Positions 51,567-59,700 of a DNA stretch of 64,000 nucleotides are shown piece after piece; the stretch's first letter is position 1; the number at the start of each line of letters is the position of its first letter. Both the position numbers and the translations under genes were made by a program. The notes beneath the pieces are model-generated. The model was not told the origin of the DNA. It saw nothing but the letters and a program-made list of their open reading frames with translations, and ran no database searches. This DNA comes from CAWIXB01 sp963839955 (GTDB taxonomy: Bacteria; Actinomycetota; Actinomycetes; JACCUZ01), in assembly GCA_963839955.1 (NCBI GenBank), contig CAWIXB010000001.1:2852001-2916000 (forward strand), given 5' to 3'.

Positions 51567-53855
51567 ATGCCTCTCGACCGCCGAAGGTTCCTGCAGCTCG
51601 CCGGCGTCGGCTCCGCCGCGGTCGTCGGGCTCCGCATCCCGACCCTCGGCGAAGCCCTGGCCGCCGCGGACGTGGCACCCGGCGGCCTCTTCTCGCTCGG
51701 CGTCGCGTCCGGCGACCCGCTGCCCGACGGCGTCGTGCTGTGGACGCGCCTCGCGCCCGACCCGTTGGCGCCCGACGGTCACGGCGGCATGCCGGAGCCT
51801 CCGGTTGCGGTGCGGTGGGAGGTTGCGCACGACGAGTCGTTCCGGCACGTGGTGCGGCACGGGACCGAACAAGCCGACGCCCGTTCCGGGCATGCGGTGC
51901 ACGCCGAGGTGTCCGGGCTCGCACCCGATCGCGGCTACTACTACCGCTTCATCGCCGACGGCGAGGCGAGCCCGGTCGGGCGAACGCGCACGGCTCCCGC
52001 ACCAGGTGCGAGACCCGACCGGCTGAGGTTCGCGTTCGCCTCCTGCGCGTCGTGGGCAGGTGGCCGCTACGCGGCGTACCGCACGATGGCCGAGGAGGAC
52101 CTGGACCTCGTCGTGCATCTCGGCGACTACGTCTACGAACGCGCCGACACCCGGACCGTGACCGACTTCCGGCTGCTGCACGCGCTGTACAAGACGTCTC
52201 CCGACCTGCGCGCGGCGCACGCGGCGTTCCCGTTCGTCGTCGTGTTCGACGACCACGAGGTCGACAACGACTGGGCCGGCGACGTGTCGCAGGACAACGA
52301 GCCGGTGGACTCGTTCCGCGGACTGCGCGCCGCCGCGTTCCAGGCGTACTACGAGCACCTGCCGCTGCGCCGCGCCCAGCTGCCTCGTGGACCGGAGATG
52401 CGCATCCACCGGCGGCTCACCTACGGGCGGCTGCTGGAGTTCAACGTGCTGGACACCCGCCAGTACCGCTCCGACCAGGTCGGCAGCGGCTTTCCCAGCG
52501 GGCCTCGCGATCCTCGGTCGCTGGACCCGGCGCGGGTGATGACCGGTGCGGCCCAGGAGAAGTGGCTCGCCGACGGTCTTCGCCAATCCAAGTCGCGGTG
52601 GAACGTCGTCGCACAGCAGACGATCATGGCGCAGTTCGACTACGACCCCGGGCCCGGCGTGGCCATCAACCACGACCAGTGGGACGGCTACGCCCCCGCG
52701 CGCGAGCGCATCCTGCGCGCCTTTGGCGACGGCGGCCCGTCGAACCCGGTCGTCATCACCGGTGACTGGCACTCGAGCTGGGTCAACGACCTCAAGGCGG
52801 ACTTCACCGACCCGGCTGCCGAGACGATCGCCACGGAGTTCGTCGGGACGTCCATCAGCTCCGGCTGCGGCTGGCGGGACGACGTCGCCGCCGCGCTCTC
52901 CGCGAACCCGCACGTGCACTTCTTCGACGGCACCTACCGCGGTTACGTGCGATGCGAGGTGACACCCGAGAGCTGGCGCAGCGACTACCGCGTCGTGTCG
53001 TCGGCGGCCGACCCGACCGGCCCGGCGGGCACGCTCAGCGCGTGGCGCGTCCGGAACGGCCTGCCCGGCGCCCAGCGGATCGACGGCCTCGTCGTCACCG
53101 GTGTGCAGGTTCCGGTGCTCGAGGCGGGTCGCCCCGGATCCATGACGGTGTCGTTGACCAACGAGACGACGACGACCGTCGATGCCGAGGTGAGCGCGGT
53201 TGCACCACCGGGATGGGCCGCGCCGCGCGTCAGGGTGACCCTGGCGCCCGGTGAGTCGGCTGACGCCGCCGTGCCACTGACCCCGCCGGGACCCGACCCG
53301 TCGACCGCCGACCTGGACGTCCGCGTGGTCGCCAAGGGCACCGAGGTGTTCGGCCCACCGCAGACCCAGCACGTCGTCGCGGTCCCTGCGATCGCGACCG
53401 CCATCGTGTCGCTGGACGGCGGTGCGGCGACGGGGCCGGTGCAAACCGGCTTCAGCCGGCTCGCTGCGGCGGACACCTGGTCCGCCGAGAAGGGCTACGG
53501 CTGGGCCAGCACCCCGCTGCCCGGCAGCCGCGACCGGACCCGGCCGGACGCTCTCCGACGTGACTTCGCCCTGGGCCGAGACGGCGCAACAGTGCTGCGA
53601 CTGGACGTGCCCGCCGGCCCGCACAGCGCCTGGCTGCTCACCGGCGACCAGTCGTTCGCGTCAGGCAACACCATCGTGAGCATCGCCGGACAGGTGGTCG
53701 CGCAGTCAGGCCCGCACGAGATCCCCGAGGGTCGCTTCGTGTGGGTCGAGGTGCCGCTCGACGGCGGAGCCGCCGGTCAACCGGTCGACCTCGAACTGAC
53801 CGGCGAGCTTCGCGACGGCTACTGGCGACTGGTCGCGCTGTCTGTCACCGGCTGA
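51567..53855 (+). CDS. phoD: Tat-exported PhoD-family alkaline phosphatase with C-terminal accessory modules
   Basis: 762 aa. Tat signal with the twin-Arg RRRFLQLAG, then the PhoD N-terminal Ig-like domain (SLGVASGDPLPDGVVLWTRLA) and the metallophosphatase core with HLGDYVYE, FDDHEVDNDWAGD and ITGDWHSSWVNDL, the Fe/Ca ligand blocks. The family normally ends near residue 520. Here ~230 more residues follow: a NEW3-like beta domain (VLEAGRPGSMTVSLTNETTTT) and a domain with ADTWSAEKGYGWAS and DRTRPDALRRDF, seen in polysaccharide-degrading enzymes. It likely releases phosphate from phosphodiesters or teichoic acids outside the cell. Confidence 0.92.
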   Translation: MPLDRRRFLQLAGVGSAAVVGLRIPTLGEALAAADVAPGGLFSLGVASGDPLPDGVVLWTRLAPDPLAPDGHGGMPEPPVAVRWEVAHDESFRHVVRHGTEQADARSGHAVHAEVSGLAPDRGYYYRFIADGEASPVGRTRTAPAPGARPDRLRFAFASCASWAGGRYAAYRTMAEEDLDLVVHLGDYVYERADTRTVTDFRLLHALYKTSPDLRAAHAAFPFVVVFDDHEVDNDWAGDVSQDNEPVDSFRGLRAAAFQAYYEHLPLRRAQLPRGPEMRIHRRLTYGRLLEFNVLDTRQYRSDQVGSGFPSGPRDPRSLDPARVMTGAAQEKWLADGLRQSKSRWNVVAQQTIMAQFDYDPGPGVAINHDQWDGYAPARERILRAFGDGGPSNPVVITGDWHSSWVNDLKADFTDPAAETIATEFVGTSISSGCGWRDDVAAALSANPHVHFFDGTYRGYVRCEVTPESWRSDYRVVSSAADPTGPAGTLSAWRVRNGLPGAQRIDGLVVTGVQVPVLEAGRPGSMTVSLTNETTTTVDAEVSAVAPPGWAAPRVRVTLAPGESADAAVPLTPPGPDPSTADLDVRVVAKGTEVFGPPQTQHVVAVPAIATAIVSLDGGAATGPVQTGFSRLAAADTWSAEKGYGWASTPLPGSRDRTRPDALRRDFALGRDGATVLRLDVPAGPHSAWLLTGDQSFASGNTIVSIAGQVVAQSGPHEIPEGRFVWVEVPLDGGAAGQPVDLELTGELRDGYWRLVALSVTG

Positions 53856-53904
53856 GCAGGTCATGTCCGCGCCATGTCGGCCCACACTGGCGCAGGATGT
53901 GCGG

Positions 53905-54435
53905 ATGACCGAACTCCGCACCGCGCACACCGCAGACCTCGACGCCATCACGCTCGAGGCGGCGCGAGCGCTCCTGTACGACGTCTTCGACGACATGACC
54001 GAGCACGACTGGGAGCACTCGTTGGGTGGCGTGCACGCCCTGGTATGGGAAGGACCCGACCTGGTCGGTCATGCGTCCGTGGTGCAGCGACGAATCCTGC
54101 ATGGCGGACGGGCGCTGCGCGCGGGCTACGTCGAGGGCGTCGGGGTACGCGCGGACAGCCGGCGTCGTGGGCACGCCAGCGCCATGATGGATGCGCTGGA
54201 ACGGGTGGTGCGCGCGGCGTACGACCTGGGTGCACTGGGTGCCACCGACGAGGCCGCCGCCTTCTACGCCGGGCGCGGCTGGCAGCTCTGGGACGGCCCG
54301 TCGTCGGCGCTGACCCCGACCGGCATCCGCCGGACGAAGGACGAGGACGGCGGCATCTACGTGCTGCCCGGGCAGATCCCGCTGGATCTGTCGGCTGAGC
54401 TCACCTGCGACTGGCGCGACGGCGACGTCTGGTAG
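53905..54435 (+). CDS. aac(2')-I: Aminoglycoside 2'-N-acetyltransferase, AAC(2')-I family
   Basis: 176 aa GNAT enzyme. It follows the mycobacterial AAC(2')-Ic sequence closely by eye: MTEHDWEHSLGGVHALVW, VVQRRILHGGRALRAGYVEG, VRADSRRRGHASAMMDALE, the Ala-rich helix AAYDLGALGATDEAAAFYAG and the diagnostic end AELTCDWRDGDVW, whose terminal residues supply the catalytic carboxylate. It acetylates the 2'-amino group of gentamicin/tobramycin-type drugs; in mycobacteria the gene is chromosomal and weakly expressed. I chose the ATG at 53905 with a modest AGGA upstream. No mobile element is near, so it is probably intrinsic. Confidence 0.88.
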   Translation: MTELRTAHTADLDAITLEAARALLYDVFDDMTEHDWEHSLGGVHALVWEGPDLVGHASVVQRRILHGGRALRAGYVEGVGVRADSRRRGHASAMMDALERVVRAAYDLGALGATDEAAAFYAGRGWQLWDGPSSALTPTGIRRTKDEDGGIYVLPGQIPLDLSAELTCDWRDGDVW

Positions 54436-54452
54436 TTCGGTCTGGTGCGTGC

Positions 54453-55046
54453 TCAGGCATCGGCCGGCGCAGCGCGGATGCCGTCGAGAACGAGCGCGAG
54501 CAGCCGCCGGTTCTGCTCGAGCGTGGCATTGCGGGCCATGCACATCCCGCCCACGAGCTGCATGAGGTCGTGCCGGTCGAGATCGGCCCTGGCGTCCCCG
54601 GCTGCCTGCGCCCGCGTCAACACCACGCCGGCCGCGACGGCGATCTTCTCGCGCGACTGCAGCGCAAGGTCAGGGTTCTTCTCGAACGCCTCGTGCAGCT
54701 CGGTGAGGAACGTCCGCTTCGCCTGGGCGTAGCGGACGAACGCCTCCAGCCACTCGACCAGGCCCTGCCAGGGCTGTGTCGTGCGCACCAGGTCATGGGC
54801 GTAGGCGACCAGCTCGTCCACGTCCTCGCGGTAGACGGCCTCGACCACGTCGATCCGGCGGGGGAAGTGCCGGTAGAGCGTCCCCACCCCCACGTCGGCA
54901 ACCTTGGCGATCTCCTCCACGGTGGCGTTGCTGCCCTTCTCGGCGAACACGCCCCGGGCAGCAACCACGAGGCGCGCACGGTTGCGTGACGCGTCCGCAC
55001 GCATGGGCCGCTTGGCCACGGTCTGCTCGGTCTCCACGCCGGACAT
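54453..55046 (-). CDS. TetR family transcriptional regulator
   Basis: 197 aa. Helix-turn-helix at residues ~20-65 (VVAARGVFAEKGSNATVEEI, VGVGTLYRHFPRRIDVVEAVY), then an all-helical ligand domain. Divergent from the MFS efflux gene, with a dyad in the shared 107-bp region lying between the -35 and -10 elements of the efflux promoter. It therefore most likely represses the pump until a drug binds. GAGAGGG stands four bases before the ATG. Confidence 0.93.
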   Translation of the reverse strand: MSGVETEQTVAKRPMRADASRNRARLVVAARGVFAEKGSNATVEEIAKVADVGVGTLYRHFPRRIDVVEAVYREDVDELVAYAHDLVRTTQPWQGLVEWLEAFVRYAQAKRTFLTELHEAFEKNPDLALQSREKIAVAAGVVLTRAQAAGDARADLDRHDLMQLVGGMCMARNATLEQNRRLLALVLDGIRAAPADA

Positions 55047-55068
55047 GGTGCCCTCTCACCGAAACCAG

Positions 55069-55097
55069 TTGCTAAACGGAGGAACCCTCCGTATAGT
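55069..55097 (+). promoter_or_regulatory. MFS promoter with embedded TetR operator
   Basis: TTGCTA (55069-55074) and TATAGT (55092-55097), 17 bases apart, form a good sigma-70-type promoter. The spacer holds the dyad ACGGAGG-AAC-CCTCCGT (55076-55092), so repressor binding would exclude RNA polymerase. Transcription would start about 50 bases before the MFS gene. Confidence 0.75.
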
Positions 55098-55153
55098 TTC
55101 CGGAGGTTGCTTCCGCTTCTGCCTCCACCTTACCCCGAGAAGAGCCGCCGCTC

Positions 55154-56650
55154 ATGTCTACCGCCACCGCCCTCGCTCCCGAGGTGCTCGACTCCTCGCC
55201 GCCGCGTCGCTCGCGTCGCATCAGCCACTCCAGCCTCGTTCTCGGCGTCATCCTCACCTGCCAGCTCATGGTCGTCCTGGACGCCACGATCGTGAACGTC
55301 GCGCTGCCCCAGATGCAGCAAGCCCTGGACTTCTCGCCCACCGGCCTGTCGTGGGTCCTCAACGCCTACACCCTGACCTTCGGAGGGCTGTTGCTGCTCG
55401 GCGCCCGAGCGGGCGATCTCCTCGGTCGCCGGCGCATCTTCGTCGCCGGCATCGCGGTCTTCATCCTCGCCTCGCTGCTCGGCGGCTTCGCGCCCACCGG
55501 CGGCTGGCTACTCGCAGCGCGCACCCTGCAGGGCGTCGGTGCCGCGTTCGCCGCGCCGTCGTCACTCGCCCTGCTGACCACCATGTTCAGCGAACCGCGC
55601 GACCGGGTCCGGGCCCTCGCCCTGTTCACGGCCGTGTCGGTCGGCGGCGGTGCCCTCGGGCTGATCATGGGCGGCATCCTGACCGAGTGGACCTCCTGGC
55701 GCTGGGTCATGTTCGTCAACGTCCCGATCGGACTCGCCGTGATCATTCTCGGTCGCGCAGTCCTTCCTGAGACCGAACGGCACCGCGGCACCTTCGACCT
55801 GCCGGGGGCAGTGTTCTCGACCCTCGGCATGGGCGGCCTGGTCTACGGCTTCGTCCGTGCCGCGACCGAGGGCTGGACCGACGTCTTCACGCTCTCCTCG
55901 TTCCTCGGCGGAGCCGTTCTGCTCACGGCCTTCGTCCTCACCGAGCTGCGCGCGGAAGCGCCCATCACGCCGCTCCGGCTGTTCAACGACCACAGCCGCA
56001 CCATCGCCACCGTGGCGCGAGGGCTGCTCTTCGCCGGGATGTTCGGGCTGTTCTTCTTCCTGACGCAGTTCCTCCAAGGCGTGCTCGGCTACAGCGCACT
56101 CAAGACCGGTTTCGCGTTCCTCCCGCTGCCGATCACCGTCTTCCTCGTCTCCCAGATGACCGGTCGCGTCCTGCTGGAGCGCTTCAACGGCAAGGCACTC
56201 ACGCTGATCGGAATCACCCTCGGCAGCACCGGGTTCCTTCTCGCCAGCCGCCTGGACCCGGGATCGTCCTATCCGCAGATCCTCGCGAGCCTGCTCCTGT
56301 TCGCGGCCGGCAACGGGCTTGCGTTCGTCCCGCTCACCCAGGCGGCCCTGGAGGGTGTCCCGGCCAAGGACGCGGGGGCTGCCTCCGGCCTGGTCAACGT
56401 CACCCAGCAGCTGGGCGCGACGCTCGGGGTGGCCGTGCTCGTGACGGTCTTCGGCCACTACACCCGGCACGTCAGCGCACTGTCCGGCGGATCGGCACAG
56501 GACCAGGCCAACCACGTGTTCACCGCGGGCGCGTCCCACGCGTTCCTGGCCGCAGCAATGTTCCTCGTCGCCGCGCTGGTCCTCATCGCCGTCGGAGTCC
56601 GAGCCCCGGCCACCTCGCCCGCCCCGGCCGGCGCCGGCGCGGAGCACTGA
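55154..56650 (+). CDS. MFS drug efflux transporter, DHA2/EmrB-QacA type
   Basis: 498 aa with 14 hydrophobic segments. DHA2 marks: motif D1 CQLMVVLDATIVNVALPQMQ in TM1, motif A GDLLGRRRIFVAG between TM2 and TM3, the WVLNAYTL segment and motif C in TM5 (FTAVSVGGGALGLIMGGIL with LTEWTSWRWVMFVNVP). Proton-driven export of lipophilic drugs is the usual role. Divergent from its TetR regulator. The ATG has only GAGAAGAG as a weak ribosome site. Confidence 0.93.
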   Translation: MSTATALAPEVLDSSPPRRSRRISHSSLVLGVILTCQLMVVLDATIVNVALPQMQQALDFSPTGLSWVLNAYTLTFGGLLLLGARAGDLLGRRRIFVAGIAVFILASLLGGFAPTGGWLLAARTLQGVGAAFAAPSSLALLTTMFSEPRDRVRALALFTAVSVGGGALGLIMGGILTEWTSWRWVMFVNVPIGLAVIILGRAVLPETERHRGTFDLPGAVFSTLGMGGLVYGFVRAATEGWTDVFTLSSFLGGAVLLTAFVLTELRAEAPITPLRLFNDHSRTIATVARGLLFAGMFGLFFFLTQFLQGVLGYSALKTGFAFLPLPITVFLVSQMTGRVLLERFNGKALTLIGITLGSTGFLLASRLDPGSSYPQILASLLLFAAGNGLAFVPLTQAALEGVPAKDAGAASGLVNVTQQLGATLGVAVLVTVFGHYTRHVSALSGGSAQDQANHVFTAGASHAFLAAAMFLVAALVLIAVGVRAPATSPAPAGAGAEH

Positions 56651-56723
56651 ACTGTGGACAACGGGAGGGCCTGACCGGCCCGGACCTGTGAGGCTGGCTG
56701 CCCCTGATCCCGGAGGCTGCCGG

Positions 56724-59700
56724 ATGCGGCTGTGGCTCACCGTCGTCGACCCCCGGCGCGCGCACCCCGTCGACGTCGTCGTCGACGGGGTGCGTGGGTT
56801 GCCGCTCGGCGCCGTCCGGTCCGGCCTCCTTGCCTTCACCGACCGCGCTGACGGGCCGTTGCGCTGCGACGGGCAGGAGCTCACGGACGCTGCGCCGCTC
56901 GGCTCGCCGCCCTTGGTGCGCGGCGCGATCCTGACCGTCGGCACGGGGGCGCCGGTCGCGGCCCGCGGGTTGCTCGAGCTGCGCGTGACCGGTGGCCCCG
57001 ATGCCGGAGCCATCCGCCGGCTGGCTCCCGGCGAGTACTCCCTCGGCAGGTCACGCGAGGCCGACGTCCAGGTCGCCGACCCGGACGTGTCCCGGCTGCA
57101 TTGCCTGCTCCACGTCGGCGACGACATCGTGACGGTGCACGACCTCGACTCCACTAACGGCACCTCGGTCGACGGCGCACCCGTCAACCACGAAGGACAC
57201 CCTTTCGTCCCCGGCCAGGTCCTCACTGTCGGCGAAACCCGGCTCGAGCTGGCCACACCCGTCGACTCCCCCGTCGCCTGCCGCCCCACCGCTGACGGCC
57301 ACGTCGAGCTCAACCGGCCACCGCGACTTCGCCGCGACCACGAGACCGCCGTCGTCGACTGGCCGCGCGAACCGCCGTCCCACGAGCCGACCCGGCTCCC
57401 GCTGGTGGCCCTGGTCCTTCCGGCCGTCGCCGGACTTGCGCTCGTGGCCGTCACCCGGAGCCCGACCTACCTGTTCTTCGTGCTCCTCTCGCCGCTCATG
57501 CTGCTCGGCACCTTCCTCAACGACCGCATCGGCGGCCGGCGTCGCGAACGGGCGGCGCGGCGGGCGTACGACGACGCCGTTCGCGAGGCCGAGCAGCGCA
57601 TCGCCGACGCCGTCGACGCCGAGACAGACCGGCTCTGTGCCGACCACCCCGACGCGGCCGAGCTGATGCTGACCGTCCGCGAGCCCCGACCTCGGCTCTG
57701 GGAGCGTCGGCGCACCGACGCCGACGCCCTTGCCCTCCGCTGCGGGCTGGCCACGCTGCCGGCGTCGGTCGAGGTGCGAACCGGCGCCGATTCGACACCC
57801 GGCCCGCGGCCGACGCTGGACGCAGCCCCCGTCGCCGTCCCGCTGCGCGACATCGGCGTGCTGGGTGTCGCCGGACGTCGCCCGCAGGCGCTCGCCCTGA
57901 CCCGGTTCCTGGTCGCCCAGCTGGCGGGGTGGCACAGCCCGCGTCACCTCGCACTCGTGCTGCTCGTCGGCGCCGAGGCGCACGCCCCCGACTGGGAGTG
58001 GGCACGGTGGCTGCCCCAACTCGATGCCGGCGGCGCGTCGCCACTCTCGGTCGGGCTTGCTGCACCACAGGTCTCGGCCCGGTTGGCCGAGCTGGTCACC
58101 TCGCTCGAGGCCAGACAGGCGGAGGCCGCGGCGACACGCGGGCAGCGGTTCCGGCCCATGGTGGTGCTGCTCGACGGTGCAGGCGCGCTGCGGCGGCGGC
58201 CGGGCGTCGTACGCGTTCTCGACGAAGGTCCCGCGGTGGGCATCCACCTGCTCTGCCTCGACGACGAGGTCGTCGCGCTGCCCGCCGAGTGTGCGGCGAC
58301 CGTGGAGCTCGTCGGTGACACGGCGTCGCACGCGACGGTCACGGTCACCGGTCGTCCACCGGTCACTGGGGTAGTCGTCGACGGTGTGTCCGAGCGGTGG
58401 GCAGCCCGGTTCGCTCGTGCCCTCGCCCCGGTCAGGGACGCGACACCCGAGGACGCCGTGGCCGACCTCCCGGCCGACGCCCGGCTGATCGACCTGCTGC
58501 CGCTCGACGCGACCGACGCGGTTGCCCTCGCCGGCTCGTGGCGGCGCGGCGATGCCAGCACCCGGATGGTGCTGGGCGTGGGCGCAGCAGGCGCACCAGT
58601 GGTCGTCGACCTGCGCGCCGACGGCCCGCACATGCTGCTCGCCGGGACGACAGGCTCCGGCAAGTCCGAGCTGCTGCAGACACTGGTGGCCGGGCTCGCC
58701 GTCGGCAACCGTCCGGAGGACATGTCGTTCGTGCTCGTCGACTACAAGGGTGGCGCCGCGTTCAAGGACTGCGCCCGCCTGCCGCACACCGCGGGCGTGG
58801 TCACCGACCTCGACGGCAGGCTGACCGAGCGCGCCCTCACCTCGCTCGGCGCCGAGCTTCGTCGCCGCGAGCGCGTGCTGCAGGCGGCCGGCTGCGCCGA
58901 CATCGACGCCTACGCCGCGCGAACGCCGGGCGCCGGTACGGCCGACGTCCGCCTGCCGCGTCTCGTCCTCGTCGTCGACGAGTTCGCGACCCTCGCCGAG
59001 GAGCTGCCCGACTTCGTCGGCGGCCTGGTGGGCATCGCGCAACGCGGCCGCTCGCTCGGCGTCCATCTGGTGCTCGCGACCCAGAGGCCGGCGGGTGTCG
59101 TCCGTGCCGACGTGAGAGCGAACACGGCGCTGCGCGTCGCCTTGAGGGTGACCGACCCGGCCGACTCGTGCGACGTCGTGGACGTCGCGGACGCCGCAGC
59201 GATCAGCCGGTCGACGCCGGGACGTGCACTGCTGCGGCTCGGCGAGGGACCGGTCATCTCCTTCCAGTCCGCGCGGGTCGGCGGACGAGCACCGAGGGAG
59301 ACGTCGGCCGGGCCATCCCTTCAGGTCGTGAACTGGGTGGCGGCGGGCGATCCCGTCCCCGAGCCGGGCGGTGCGGACGCCGACGGGCCGAGCGACCTGG
59401 CCCGGCTCGCCGATGCGGCGATCGCGGCTGCCACGACGCTCGGTGCCAGCGCACCGGCCAGTCCGTGGCTGTCACCGCTGCCCGACCGGATCGGGCTGGA
59501 CGAGGTGCCTGCCGTCGACGACGCGTGGTCGGTGCCGCTCGGCGTGCGCGACGTCCCGGCGGAGCAGCGACGGGCCCCGTTCGCCCTCGACCTGCGCGCA
59601 GGGGGACATCTGCTCGTCGTCGGCGGCCCGCGCAGTGGTCGCACGACCGTGCTGCGCACGCTGGCGGGAGCGGTCGGCGCACGATTCGCACCGGCCGACG

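Noticed and set aside
56667..56681. GGGCC-TGACC-GGCCC hairpin after the MFS efflux gene
   Set aside because: A 5-bp stem without a T-run is expected by chance at this GC content.
57051..59066. Minus-strand open frame of 671 codons opposite the FHA-FtsK gene
   Set aside because: Antisense to the FHA and first FtsK domain; composition is that of a shadow frame.
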